From Cryptomeria japonica (taxonomy: Eukaryota > Streptophyta > Pinopsida > Cupressales > Cupressaceae): 64,000 bases of DNA. Location: assembly GCF_030272615.1 (NCBI RefSeq), contig NC_081405.1, positions 316,751,541 through 316,815,540 on the forward strand. Direction: 5' to 3'. Within the stretch, counting starts at the first letter, position 1, and every line of letters starts with the position of its first letter. The notes below the pieces were generated by a model. The model saw only the letters and a list, made by a program, of their open reading frames with translations, had not been told where the DNA came from and made no database searches. This document shows positions 34,182-46,929 of the stretch, piece after piece. A program made the position numbers and the translations under genes.

Positions 34182-35714
34182 TGTAAAGCTCTGATGCTAA
34201 TAGTAAACAAGATGAGAGGGGGTGTGAATCATACAAACTTAATCTTCAATATATTCAAAAGATTCAACCTCGGTAGCATATACTTCTGAATATATAACCA
34301 AAACTGTAAAACATTCAAACTCATGAACAGATAATCATCACAACATATATAACACCAGATGTAACATGGAAACCCAAATAGGGAAAACCCAATGTGTGAT
34401 TTTGGACCCACTAAGAAATATACCCTTCTAGAGTATGTTCAGTTAAAAGCAAATCTTGTTAAAGATTACAAACACATTGCTAGATGTGACCCAGTTAAGG
34501 GATTTCCCTCAGACTTGTTAGAGTCTTGGACTTTGTTAGAAGTGACCTTGTCAAAGGATTTCAAACACTCATTTAGAATGTTACCTTCCTAGAGGATTTA
34601 CAAATAAGACTGTTAGGTCCACTCGGTTAAGAGATTTTCTGTCACTTTACAAAATAACAATAATAAAAATATATCTGCAACTTCACATCTAAAATGCTAA
34701 AGCAGATTCTTATTTGCTCAAAACAATCTTGTCATAAGACTTATCTAGTCCCTTGATGGGCTTGTTGGGCTTCTCAATCTATTCTTCATTCAGATCTTCA
34801 AGCTTTTGAGCTCGGTAAACATTCCTGTAGCATCACTGTGCATACATTTGCCCCCATATATTGTTTATCAACAATTCCTTATTTATAAACAATTTATGAC
34901 TACTTAATCTCCTTGATCACATTTCCCATGATCATTCTTAGCCATCAGATCATCAAACTTGACTAGGTTCAATGTATCCTTCGACCTAAAAATATTTTAC
35001 CTCACCTTGGAACTTGCATTCCCTCCTAGAACTTGTGCTAGGGTATTGCGGTTCAATTTGTGCTGTAGATCTTCCTCCTAATTTTCCATTGTTATAGATC
35101 CTTAACAAACTTCTTGCATGACAAACCAATCATTTGTTCATCTCCAGCTCATCAGCATCCTTCATTAAATAATGCTTTTATCCATCCAATGTGATCTATT
35201 ATAACTCGCTTGTTACTCGGTTAATACCAAACTTTGCTCGGTAGACATTCTGCCTTTGTTAACCGATATCGATAACCTTAGGGTTTATCGACTACGTACC
35301 TTTGGGTTTATCGACTAGTTTCCTTAGGGTTTACCAACTAGGTTCCTTGCTCGGTGACATAATATAGTATTAAACTTATAATCAACAACATGTGTAGGAT
35401 ATCAAAACAATCAAAACAACATGATCTCATCATTGTCTAACTTGGTAATAGTTGCCCATTGAATAACTTATTTCTCCCCTTTATTATCACATTCTTTCTG
35501 TGTCACTTACCGACCTCTTAATACTCATCAAAACATACTTCTCAAGATATGGCAACATCATACTGAATCAAAAAATCAATTTCTTGACATCAATGACAAA
35601 ATAATATTATTAAGACAGTAATCATCCTTCTTTAGTTATATCAACAATCTCCAACAACCTTCTCAATATCCTTATTGAAATGCCAACAATCTCCTTTCTA
35701 TTGTAATGCCAACA
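34182..35714 (-). repeat. 3' LTR of element D
   Basis: 1,533 bp, TGTAAAGCT...GCCAACA, next to CTCCCCCTTTGG. It carries the GAGGGGGTGTGAATCA block near the left end and repeated Myb-like TTACCGACTAGG-type words near 35280-35340. Confidence 0.95.
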
Positions 35715-35940
35715 ATCTCCCCCTTTGGCATTGATGGCAAAACCAACAATTAAATGGTAATACCAACTTGATTTGTTCCAACTGATTCAGATTCAGATTA
35801 TTGTATAGTCTTCTCCTTTTATCCTTGAGCTGATCGAACCTTTTCCCAAAGTCTTCGCCCCTTGGCATTGGTGTTTTGTTATCTTCTCCATTTAGTCTAA
35901 CTTCTCCATTTAGTCTTCTCCCCCTTTGACAACAATGCCA
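35715..35940 (-). other. Polypurine tracts of element D
   Basis: The tract adjoining the LTR (minus AAAGGGGGAGAT, 35715-35726) is repeated at about 35921-35931, in the wider context TGTCAAAGGGGGAGAA. The first is the likely plus-strand primer. Confidence 0.75.
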
Positions 35941-36154
35941 AAAAAAGAAAAAGCCCTAATTCATGGTTTCTTCCCCTGTGAAGTGATTTGCCATGCTATG
36001 TTACACATGTATTATCTCAGTCTCGGTCAAAGAAACTTGTCTCCAATCACTATTTCCTGCACACCTTAGAAAACCTCCTAAAGTGCGTAAATCAGCATCA
36101 ATCCACAAATAATATTCGATAGAGTCATTGAATTGATGCTTTCACTGAACTTTG

Positions 36155-39100
36155 TTAGTGAGTAGAAGATAGGGGTAGGACCCCTAACTTGCTTCTGAGA
36201 TACTCAAAAGTGTCCCTTGGCAGTGGCTTTGTGAAGATGTCTGCTATTTGCTCCTTTGAACTGATATATTCTAGCACAACTTTCTTCTCTTGAACTTCTT
36301 CTCTAAGATAATGATACTTTATAGAGATATGTTTTGTCTTAGAGTGCATTACCTGATTCTTTGAAATGTTAATGGCACTAGTATTATCATAGAATATAGT
36401 TACTAGCTCGGTAACTTTCTCATTTATACCTTCCAACAGTTGTTTGATCCATGCATTATTGGTACAATTCAATGTTGTAGCGACATATTCAGCTTCAACT
36501 GTTGATTGTGAAATGCATCCTTGTTTCTTGCTAAGCCAACTTACTAGTCTATCTCCCAAAATGAAAGCTCCACCACTTGTGCTTTTCCTATCATCAATGT
36601 TTCCTGCCCAATCAACATCAGTATAAACTTAAATTAAAATCATTCCTCTTTTCATAAACTAAGCCATAGTCTTTAGTGCCTGTCAAGTATCTGAAAATTC
36701 TCTTGATTGCTATCATATGGGTTTCTTTGGGATCTACAGAAACTCTTGCAACTATTCCTACTACATGTGCTGTATCTGGCCTGCTGTGAACAACATATTA
36801 TAGCTTTCCAATCATAGATCGGTAAAGTGTCTCATCAACAGATGTAGATTCATCATTCTTTGATAGTTTATAGTTAGTAGTCATAGGAGTGCTTACAAGT
36901 TTAGAATCCTCCATTTCAAATTTCTTCAAGATTTCCTTTATGCACTTGGATTGAGTAATGAAAAGCTCATCTTTCATTTGCAATATTTGTAAACCTATAA
37001 AATACTTTATCTCACTGATTAATGGCATCTCAAATTCTTTGGACATTTCATTTCCAAAGTTCTTTCATAGAGAATCATTTCCACAAAAAATAATATCATC
37101 AACAAATATGGGTGAGATCAGTATTCCATTGTCCTCATCATTCTTCATGTACATATTATTATTTTTACTTGTCCTTATAAATCCAATCTTGATCAAGTAA
37201 GAGAGAAGTCGCTCATACCATGCTCTAGGTGCTTGTTTGAGACCATATAAAGCTTTGTTTAATTTACATACCTGATCTTTACTCTTGTCTTGAACAAATC
37301 CTTCAGGTTGTTCAATATAAACATCTTCTTCTAGTATACCATTCAAAAATGCAGATTTAACATCCATTTGATATACCTTGAAATTTTTGAAAGCGGCATA
37401 TGCCAACAATGTTCTTACTCCCTCAAGTCTAGCCACAGGTGCAAAAGTCTCACCATAATCTATTCCTTCTTCTTGAGCATAATCTTTACAAACTAATCTT
37501 TCTTTGTTCTGAATGACCTCACCTTTTTCATTTAGCTTGTTTCTGAAGATCCACTTTATATCGATTACATTTTTGTCCTTTGCTCTTGGGACCAATGTCC
37601 ATGTTTCATTCTTCTTGATTTGATCAATCTCTTCTGTCATAGCATTTACCCAATCTTCATTGTTAAATGCCTCTTTTACTATTCTCGATTCAAATTTAGA
37701 TATCAGACATGTGTTCTATCTCAGTTTGTTCCTTGTCATCACTAGATCATCCTTATCTCCTAAAATCTGACTTGATGCATGATTTCTTCTAACATATTTG
37801 GCTAATATAGGCTCGGTAGGCTCTGTATGATCTTCTTCATCACTCAGTAACTGGATATTATCTTCATTTACTTCAGCAAATTTCTCGGTAGGACTTCTCA
37901 GTTGAACATAAACAAATTCTTCATAATTTTTTGGTTCTTTGGAATTTTCTTCATCATTTCTTTCTACAAATTCATCAATTTTCACATTTGCACTTTCTAC
38001 TATTTTGTTAAATGATTTGATTAGACATTTAAATGCTTTACTTCTAGAAGAATAACCAAGAAATGTTCCTTCCTAGTATTTTTTATCAAACTTTTCATTT
38101 CTGTCATCTTTGTGAACATAACATCTACTTCCAAAGATTTTAAAATAACTTACATTAGGTTTCTTGTCATACCAGATTTCATATTGTGTCTTCATAGTTC
38201 CTTTCTTTAGTTGTACTTGGTTCAGGGTGTAAACAGTAGTGTTGATTGCTTCTCTCCAAAATGTTTGAGGTGCCCTCTTTTCTATCATCAGGGTTTTGGC
38301 ACAATCTACAATTGATCTGTTTCTTCTCTCATCTATCCCATTTTGCTAAGTTGTTCTCCATGCAGACACTTGCCTTTTTATACCATGATCATTGCAGAAT
38401 AAGTTAAATTCATCAGAAGTGAATTCTCCTCCTCTATCAGATCTAAGACATTCAGCTATCTTCCTATTTCATTTTCAACTCTCGCCTTGTACCATTTAAA
38501 CATTTGAAAAGCTTTTGATTTTTCTTTTAAAAACATAATTGACATCATCCTTGAGTAATCATCCACAAATAATATGAAATATTTGTCACCATAATAACTT
38601 TGAACTTTCATAGGACCACAAAGATCAGTGTGTACTAGATCTAAAATTCCTTTAGAAGTGTAGGACTTACTTGTAAAGCTTGATCTTATCATCTTACCCA
38701 TCTGACATCCTCGACACATAGCATTCTCAGGTTTTTCCAGGCTCAGTAGACCTCTTACTCAGTGTTTCTTACTTATTTTGATCAGATTATCAAAATTTAC
38801 ATGACAAAACCTTTTATGTCGTAACCAGGTATCTTCTATTTTTGCATATAGACATTTGTTCTGAGTTGAGTCAAGATGAAATGCATTACCTTTTGTTTGT
38901 GTCCTGGTAGCAACCAGCTTTCCATGTTTGTCATGAACTTTGACACATCCCTTCTAGAATTCTATTCAGTATCCTATATTGTTTAGTTGTGCTACACTCA
39001 ACAAATTGTATTTCAAACCTTCAACCCAGTATACATCATCACATTTAGCATTGTCAAGAAGTGTTATAGATCCTTTACCTTTCACCGGACATGGTGCATC

Positions 39101-40339
39101 ATTACCAAATCTTACATATCCTCCTTCATAGTCATCTAGTTTAACAAACTTGTGTTTATCACTTGTCATGTGATGTGAGCATCCACTATCTATGATCCAA
39201 GAATCATTATTATTTATGTGAGATATTAGATCTTTTTCTTCATACCTTTCTTCATCTGATCCATCTTTAATAGCTGCATAAAAAACTTCCTCTGTATCAG
39301 TTTCATCAGATTTATCATCGTTGGATTCCTCATCAACTACTAGGCATGTCTTTCTGTCTCTCCTTCTGAAGTCTCGGTGTCCTCTATAGTGATTGTCTTT
39401 ATGTTTGTCTTCTTGGTATTCTCTCTTTTCACTAGATTCTTTATCAAGGCAGTTAGAAGCCATATGTCCTATTTTATCACAATTGAAACATTTTAAAGGT
39501 AGCTTTCCTTTATACTTACCTTTTCCTCTTGGTAACCTTCTGGCCAATACTGCTTCAAACTCTTCTTGCTTTCTGATTTCCTCATACTGTTTGTGTACTT
39601 CTTCCATGTTTTTATGAAATCTCTCACTTGCTCCACTGTGATTTCCTTCAGAACACTTATTCATTCTATCATTATTGTCATCGGATTCACCAATATGAAA
39701 ATAACTGAATGCAGGTTCTACTTTATTTACTGAAGACCCACTATTATCAAAATTACTTAACTCAAATGCATGTAGCTTACCAATAGTGGCATCCAAAGAG
39801 ATTGCCATGTTTGGTACAGACCTTAATTCATTGATTGCAGAGACTCGAATGGCATAAGCAGGTAGAAGGGTTCTCAACAACTTACTTGTTACATCCTTTT
39901 CTTCAATAGTTCCTCCTACTCCTTTAATTTGATTGACAATTTCCTTTAACCTTGTATTGTATTAGGTTATGTTCTCACCTTCATTCATTCTCATGGATTC
40001 AAGTTGTCCTCTTAGACTATCTACTTTTTCTCTTTGGACATATTCATCACTGCCATACACAAATATGATCTTGGTCCACATTGCTTTTGCATCATTACAG
40101 CCTTCTAGATCATTAAACTCTGAGTCGGTCAATGCTGATGTTTTTTCAATCATAGCTTGAATATGTTCTTGCTTTTCTTTTATCTCTTCCAAGGTCATCA
40201 GGTTGGTGCTAGGTGCTATGTAATCATTCTCCAAATAATATGTTGCATATTCTCCAATTCCTGATAAGTGTAGCTTCATCCTTTTCTGCCATGTGGAGAA
40301 ACTTGACTTGTTCAGCTTTGGTGTGTCCTTTTTATACAT
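36155..40339 (-). pseudogene. gag-pol polyprotein of element D, nearly complete
   Basis: Start ATG at 40339 (MYKKDTPKLNKSSF), 51 nt past the primer site. Gag includes FSTWQKRMKLHL and knuckle CFNCDKIGHMASNC (39490-39449). Protease WIIDSGCSHHMTSDKHKF (39204) keeps the DSG triad. Integrase: CRGCQMGKM, DLVHTDLCG and VDDYSRM (38719-38560), then QFWREA and the YEIWYDKKP block. [45 protein letters not shown] (37640-37065). RNase H: LVSWLSKKQGC and DIFTKPLP, ending SSTH at 36155. Gag to mid-integrase is in one frame with few stops. There is one frameshift between 38456 and 38288 and another between 36798 and 36559. It could not make an intact polyprotein but is the likeliest recently active relative here. 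Confidence 0.92.
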
Positions 40340-40389
40340 CTTCAGATCTTTGCCTCAAGTACCTTTAAAATTTTCTTCTGGAGTCCTCA

Positions 40390-40401
40390 ACTCTGATACC
40401 A
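40390..40401 (-). other. tRNA primer-binding site of element D
   Basis: Minus strand TGGTATCAGAGT, two bases inside the LTR; initiator methionine tRNA type. Confidence 0.9.
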
Positions 40402-40403
40402 AT

Positions 40404-41936
40404 TGTAAAGCTATGATGCTAATAGTAAAAAAGATGAGAGGGGGGGGTGAATCATACAAACTTAATATTCAATATATTCAACAGATTCAACCTCAGTAGC
40501 ATATACTTCTGAATATATAACCAAAACTGTAAAACATTCAAACTCATGAATAGATAATCATCACAACACATATAACACCAAATTTAACATAGAAACCCAA
40601 ATAGGGAAAAACCACTGTGCGATTTTGGACCCACTAAGAAATATACCCTCTAGAGTATGCTCGGTTAAAAGAAAATCATGTTAAAGATTACAAACACATT
40701 GCTAGATGTGACCCGGTTAAGGGATTTCCCTCAGACTTGTTAGAGTCTTGCACTTTTTTAGAAGTGACCTTGTCAAAGGCTTTCAAACACTCATTTAGAA
40801 TGTTACCTTGCTAGAGGATTTACAAATAAGACTGTTAGGTCCACTCGGTTAAGAGATTTTCTATCACTTTACAAAATAACAGTAATAAAAATATATCTGC
40901 AACTTCACATCTAAAATGCTAAAGAAGATTCTTACTTTCTCAAAACAATATTGTCATAAGACTTATCTAATCCCTTGATGGGCTTGCTAGGCTTCTCAAT
41001 CTGTTCTTCATTAAGATCTTCAAGCTTTTGAGCTCGGTAAACATTCTTGTAGTATCACTGTGCATACATTTGCCCGCATATATTGTTTATCAACAATTCC
41101 TTATTTATTATCAATTTTTGACCGCTTAATCTCCTTGATCACATTTCCCATGATCAATCTTAGCCATCAGATCATCAAACTTGACTAGGTTCAATGTATC
41201 GTTCGATCTGAAAATGTTTTACCTCACGTTGGAACTTGCATTCCTTCCTAGGAACTTGTGCTAGGTTATTTCAGTTCAATCTGTGTTGTAGATCTTCCTC
41301 CTAATTTTCCACTGCATAGATCCTTAACAAACTTCTTGCAAGACAAACCAATCATTTGTTCATCTCAAGCTCATCAGCATCCTTCATTAAATAATTCTTT
41401 TATCCATCCAATGTGATCTATTATAACTCGGTTGTTACTCGGTTAATACTGAACTTTGCTCGGTAGACATTCTGCCTTTGTTAACTGATATCGATAACCT
41501 TAGGGTTTACCGACTAGGTACCTTACGGTTTACCGACTAGGTACCTTACGGTTTACCGACTAGGTTCCTTTCTTAGTGACATAATACAATATTAAACTTA
41601 TAATCAACAACATGTGTAAGATATCAAAACAATCAAAACAACATGATCTCATCATTGTCTAACTCGGTAATAGTTGCCCATTGAATAACTTATTTCTCCC
41701 CTTTATTATCACATTCTTTCTATGTCACTTACCGACCTCTTAATACTCATCAAGACATACTTCTCAAGATATGGCAATAGCATACTGAATTAGAAAATCA
41801 ATTTCTTGACATCAATGATAAAATAATATTATTAAGACAGTAATCATCCTTCTTTAGTTATATCAACAATCTCCAACAACCTTCTCAATATCCTTATTGA
41901 AATGCCAACAATCTCCTTTCTATTGTAATGCCAACA
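40404..41936 (-). repeat. 5' LTR of element D
   Basis: 1,533 bp, the same length as its partner. Near 41500-41570 the word TACCGACTAGGTACCTTA(C/G)GGTT is repeated in tandem three times; this is partly preserved in the other LTR. Confidence 0.95.
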
Positions 41937-42060
41937 ACATCATCTTCAAGTTCTTAATGGTTTAAAAGTTATAGGTGTTGGAAAGCGAAGGTTTTTTTCA
42001 AAATGTTCATCTAAGTGTCAAAGTTGGTCAAAACGTGGGATTCAGTATTGTGAGTTCACC
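41937..42060. other. Insert X, right part
   Basis: About 120 bp of non-copia sequence between D's target duplication and B's integrase. See 33351-34181. Confidence 0.5.
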
Positions 42061-43818
42061 CAACATTTATGCTCTTCAATATCTTATTCAATCTTTTGTT
42101 ATAACATCTATATGCTTTACTCTTAGTAGAATAACCAAAAAATATTCCTTCATCACTTCTAGGATCAAATTTTCCCAATGCATCATCCCTTCTAATGTAG
42201 TATTTACTTCCAAATATTCAGAAATATATAAGAGTAGGGGTATGACCAAACCATAATTCATAAGGAGTCTTATCGGTATCACCTTTTATGTGTGCTTTGT
42301 TGAAAGTGTATACAATGGTATTGACAACTTCTCTCCAATAGATATAAAATAATTTATCTTTAGTGATCATTATCCTTGCTACATCCAATATGGTTCTATT
42401 TTTCCTTTCCACCAATCCATTTTGTTGTGGAATTCTAGGTGCAGAAGGTTATCATCTAATTCCATTCTTCACACAAAAGTTGTTGAGTTCACCGGATGTA
42501 AACTCACCTCCTTGATCTGATCTTAAGAATTTTATCTTCAATCTTGTCTCCGTCTCAACCATAACTTTGAAGATTCTAAATTTCTCAAGAGCTTTTGATT
42601 TTTCTTTTAAAAATGCAACCCACATCATTCTAGAGTAGTCATCGATAAGTAACATAAAATATCTATCCCCTTGAAAAATTTTAGTCCTTGTTGATCCACA
42701 CAGATAAGTATGAATAAGATCAAGAATTTCATTAGATTTATCATGTATTCTTCTAAAAGAAGTTTTTACTTGCTTACCCATTTGACATTTTCTACATACC
42801 AGATTATAAGGCTTAACAATCTTGGGAAAATCTCTGACAGACTATGTTGAATTGATCTTCACTATGCAATTAAATTTACATGACACATCATCTTATGCCA
42901 TAACCAACTTTCATCAATCTGAGCAATCAAATGAGGTTTCCCACCAAAGTTCAAATGAAAACTATTTCCATTGGTTTGGGTTCCGGAAGCAATTTCCAAT
43001 CCAAATCTATTGATGATCTTGTATTTTCCATCCTTGAATTGTAAATGAAATCCTCTATCCATCATCTAACCTACACTTAAAATATTATGCTTCAAGCCTT
43101 CAACATAATAAACATTATTAGTATTAGTCTTACCATTAATGATATTGTTCCTTTCCCTTTGATCCTACATGCCTTGTTGTCTCCAAATCTGACTAGTCTG
43201 CCATCAAATTCTTGTATACTTGTTATAAATTTTCTCTTGTCACCGGTCATGTGACATGAGCATCTACTATCTATAACCCATTCATCCTTTTTTTCAATTT
43301 TAGCAACTAAAGCCTTCTCGTTAGTATGAGTTTCTTCAATGACATGTTTTGAAGAATCATCCTTGATAGCAATAAAGACCCAATCTTTACCTGAGCTTTT
43401 GTTGCCAGTTCCACTTACAAGTTCTTCTTCTTCATCATCATCATCAGTAATACCAAAATAATCATCACCAGCATAATAGCATGATATATACTTATTCCTT
43501 CTAAATCTAGGTCTGTTCAGATATTCCATATTAGGCTTATAATTCTTCACAAATCTTTCATGATTCCTAGCAGCTCTTTCAGGGCATCTAGAAGCAAATG
43601 ACCAATCTTATTACATGAAAAAAATCTGAAAGGCACTTTTCCTTCATACTTACTTCTAGTCAGTCCTTTAGGAATTCTTTTAGCAATCAGGGCATCCAGC
43701 TCTTCAAGTTATCTGTCTTCCCTTTCAATGTCCTCCAAATCTTTAACATGTAATTCCTTCCAATCTATCTTTTTCTTATCGGAGTTAGATGCTTTAAATG
43801 CAGTTTCAGTTTTACTAG
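42060..43818 (-). pseudogene. integrase, protease and gag C part of element B
   Basis: Minus strand. From right: gag acidic region and a decayed zinc knuckle (about 43640-43580), then protease around 43280, where the catalytic DSG reads DSR and the following HHM reads CHM. Integrase has its zinc module with SWLWHKMMCHVN, then DLIHTYLCG, IDDYSRMMWVAFLKEKSKA and RSDQGGEF (42781-42452), MVERKNRTILDVARIM and YELWFGHTP (42415-42218), and FDPRSDEGIFFGYSTKSKAY near 42150. Three frames are used. It joins in frame to gag at 51797 when E is removed. Confidence 0.88.
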
Positions 43819-44969
43819 TGTTACTACTTATCAAATTGCCATTAGTTTTTATATTCAAAGTCATACTATATACTCTAGTCGGTTAACACTACCAAATCAT
43901 GCAGTCGGTATACATAGAGAAGTCGGTATGCATAGTCTAGTTAGTTATAGAGGAAAGCAGTCACAGAACGCAGTATACACTGAGCTGTCTACCAAGTATC
44001 TTTTTGTGTCTACCGAGTAGCAAAGATGACACACCAAGTTGATATACACCAAGTGAAATGTGTTACCAAATTCATTGAACCTAGACATGCACATGAAAAC
44101 GTGTTACAAGATCGAGGCACATCTAACCGTTATTACATTGGAAATTGCACTAGAAGATTGTGTATGATTTCGAGATCAATCTAACCAATGAAATATTTTG
44201 TATAGTTATTCATTCAAGGAATCATGTTTGTAAGACCGAAGCAATGAATTGGATCACCATCTTAAGAGATCTATTTATATAGCATGAGTTAAGGGTGTAT
44301 ACATGAGCATAAGAAGATTGTTACAGAGACACATAGGTCACTGAGAAGGTTTTCAGAGAACAGTCAAAGAACAGAGTAAACAAAAGGGTTTACCGAGTTA
44401 CTATATGGGCTACCGAGGTATGCTATAAGAAAGGTAATCTATCCTGAGCACATAGAATCTGCTATAACATTTCAGATGTAAAGTTGTAGATATTTGTAAT
44501 GATTTTATTGTAATATTGTGAAGTTGTAAGAGAAACCTTTAACAGGGTAAAAGACTCTAATCAAGTCTATAAATTGTAAAGCCTCTAACCAGGTGCAGCA
44601 TTTAGATTAAGTGTTGTAAAATCCTTTAGCAGGGTAGATCTAATAGATCTTGTTACTCCTAATAGGGTAAGCTATCAGAAATAGCTAATATGTAGCTCTA
44701 ACCGAGCACTCTTTATTATTGCAGTAGTGAAGTTGTGGGTGCCATACCCACTGCAGTTTTTCTCTCCAACCAAGAGTTTCTGCGTAACCAAAATATATGT
44801 GTTATGGACTGAATCATGTATGATTGTTATCTATTTGTTTTAGCTTTATTTTATGTTACTGCACTATTCTATTTATGCATAACAATAAAGTTATTATTCA
44901 AGAAAAGTTTTGCAGTACTGATTCACCCCTCCCCTCTAAGTACATTAGCTTTCCATATTGGGCCTAACA
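43819..44969 (+). repeat. 5' LTR of element E
   Basis: 1,151 bp, TGTTACTACTTATC...GGGCCTAACA. It ends with the GATTCACCCCTCCCCTCTAAG block and carries several ACCGAGT words and a repeated TAACCAGGT/AGCAGGGTA pattern at 44540-44660. Confidence 0.95.
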
Positions 44970-44971
44970 AT

Positions 44972-44983
44972 TGGTATCAGAGC
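44972..44983 (+). other. tRNA primer-binding site of element E
   Basis: TGGTATCAGAGC, a perfect initiator methionine tRNA primer site, two bases after the LTR. Confidence 0.95.
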
Positions 44984-45031
44984 TTGAATCTTGGAAAAGG
45001 GTTTAACTACCTAGAGAGAAAGATCTTATTA

Positions 45032-46333
45032 ATGGAAGGCTACAAACAATCTCAGAGGATTGTGTATCTACAAGAGGAGTTGGATCATGCTAATGAAGTC
45101 ATTGCAGACATGCAAAGGCAAATGCAAAAATCTCTGAAAGTAAGAAGAAGATTATCTGATGACTTGCAGGATTCTCAAGAGTTAGTGGAAAAAATTGAGA
45201 CATTATCTGAGAATAGTATATTTGAAGAGACTGAAGAAATGATTGAAGTATTGAAAGAAAAGAACAAAGCACTGGCTGGTCAACTAAAAGCAATGAAAAG
45301 AGAACATGAACATTTCAGCACATAAATGACTGAAAATCTAGATGCATTAAGGATAGCTAAGGATAAAGCAAGAGATCTAGAAAGAGGGAAACAACAACTT
45401 GAAGTCTTAGTACCTGATAAAAATGATGAAATCATAAGGTTGACTGGGATTCAACAAAATATGATAGATCAAATAGGTTGTGCACATCATGAAGCAATTC
45501 TGAAGAATGATGAAAATCAAGCATTGAAACTTGAAGTATCAAGGTTGACCGATGAACTTGAAACAAAGAATAAATCCAAAGAAACACTGAAGAAGAGTTA
45601 TGAAGCATCAAAGATTTTGGATGAGCAACTGAATACAAGAAGACCTAACAAAGATGCAGGACTCGGTTACAAAGGAAAAGACTCTACCAAGAAAGGAATT
45701 CATACTAACAAGAGAGGAGAATCATCAAAGCAAGCTAGAAACAGGAATAACATCAAAAGAAAGAAGCCTATTCGCTACTACTATGGAAATCAAGGTCATA
45801 TTGCCAACATATGCCAAATCAGAAAAGGTAAGCAACCGAATATCACTAAGTCCAATGGTTATTGTTACAATTGCAATAAATATGGTCACACATTTAACCA
45901 ATGTAGGACAAAGTCTGTTAACAATTATCAAAAGGCAAAATACAAAGGGTTTTGTAGAAACTACAATAAATATGGACATAGTACCAAGAAGTGCTGGCTT
46001 AAGCAAAAGAACTACATGTGGTCTGCACACCGAGCAAACACTAGAGGTTATCGAACTCACATAGATCCTTATCAACAATATGTAGTAGTACCATGGGATT
46101 ACAATACAAGGATATGGTGTGAATGTTGTGGAAAATATGGACATATTAGTGCTAACTATTTTATAAGGTTTGGAATGAACAACCGAAGATCATGGAGAAA
46201 TCCTAGTATGGCATGCTTTCATTGTCACAAAGTTGGACACTCGGCTAGAGATTGCAGAGATCAACCTAGAAAAGACACTGAAGAAATCAAAAAAAAATTA
46301 AAGATGATTTGGAAAAAGAAGGAAATTGTGTGA
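45032..46333 (+). pseudogene. ORF1 of element E: coiled-coil, five-zinc-knuckle gag-like protein
   Basis: Starts at the ATG 49 nt past the primer site (MEGYKQSQRIVYLQEEL). It is one frame of 433 codons with a single TAA at 45323. Residues ~10-205 are a long Glu/Lys/Leu-rich coiled coil. A Lys/Arg/Gly-rich basic linker follows, then five CCHC-type units in the C-terminal half: YYYGNQGHIANIC, CYNCNKYGHTFNQC, CRNYNKYGHSTKKC, CECCGKYGHISANY and CFHCHKVGHSARDC. The second and fifth are intact. The others lost one or two cysteines to tyrosine, each a single G-to-A change. The predicted role is RNA packaging and particle assembly. Open sequence upstream of the ATG lies in the LTR and is excluded. 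No capsid motif of copia gag (GTNYxxWK) is seen, which is unusual. Confidence 0.8.
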
Positions 46334-46929
46334 AATGAAGAAAGCACCTTACCAACCAAGTTAGGTGCACCTATTCCAAATTAATCAGTAAAGGTATTAA
46401 GGGACTGCATTCTCTAAAAGGTAAAATCATAACAGTTCCTATTCTATTATGTACTAAATTCAAAATTTGCATAGTTAAGATGCATTAGTAAGTCTGAAAT
46501 TCTATCAAAAGTACTTTACAGGAAACCTGTCAAGTCGATGAATATAGGAAGCCTATCAAGTTAGTAAATGAAGGAAATTTGGTTACTTGGTTAAAACAAA
46601 AAAGAGAGTAAATCAATTAAAGAGGAACCGAGTGCATTTAATGTTTTTGACCTAACCCACACAGAGCCCAATAAGGTATTTTGTATACTTAAAAGCATTT
46701 TCATAGTCATTTACACTTACCAAGTTTTCGAAAGAGTAGAGCAGAGTGATTCCAAGGTGATCAAACCTCATTCAAAGCAAATTCAATCTATTTACATCAA
46801 ATCTCAATGCACTGTTAAGCTAGCTTACCGATCTTATCAAATTGTTATTATCTGCTGAGTGTGAAGTGTCTATCGTTTGAAATTCTGAAACCCTAAGGAC
46901 TCTTTACTAGTTTTTACCTGAAATCCTAA
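46334..46929 (+). other. ORF1-ORF2 spacer of element E
   Basis: About 600 bp without coding frame. The last part, ending GAAACCCTAAGGAC and CTGAAATCCTAA before the ORF2 ATG, resembles a plant mRNA leader, so ORF2 may be expressed from its own or a spliced RNA. That is inference. Confidence 0.45.

Larger units (their letters stand above)
34182..41936 (-). mobile_element. Element D: best-preserved Ty1/copia retrotransposon
   Basis: Minus-strand, complete: 3' LTR 34182-35714, purine tract, pol, gag, primer site 40390-40401, 5' LTR 40404-41936. Both LTRs are exactly 1,533 bp and differ by roughly 6 percent over the first 200 bp compared by eye. Flanks ACATT (34177-34181) and ACATC (41937-41941) form a target duplication with one change. 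It lies within insert X. Confidence 0.93.

Noticed and set aside
44816-45031. Hydrophobic N-terminal extension to E's ORF1
   Set aside because: It lies in the LTR and primer site; the ATG at 45032 matches the primer-to-start spacing of the other elements.
45654-46144. Other long frames within E's ORF1 on both strands
   Set aside because: Shadow frames of the zinc-knuckle ORF; no independent support.
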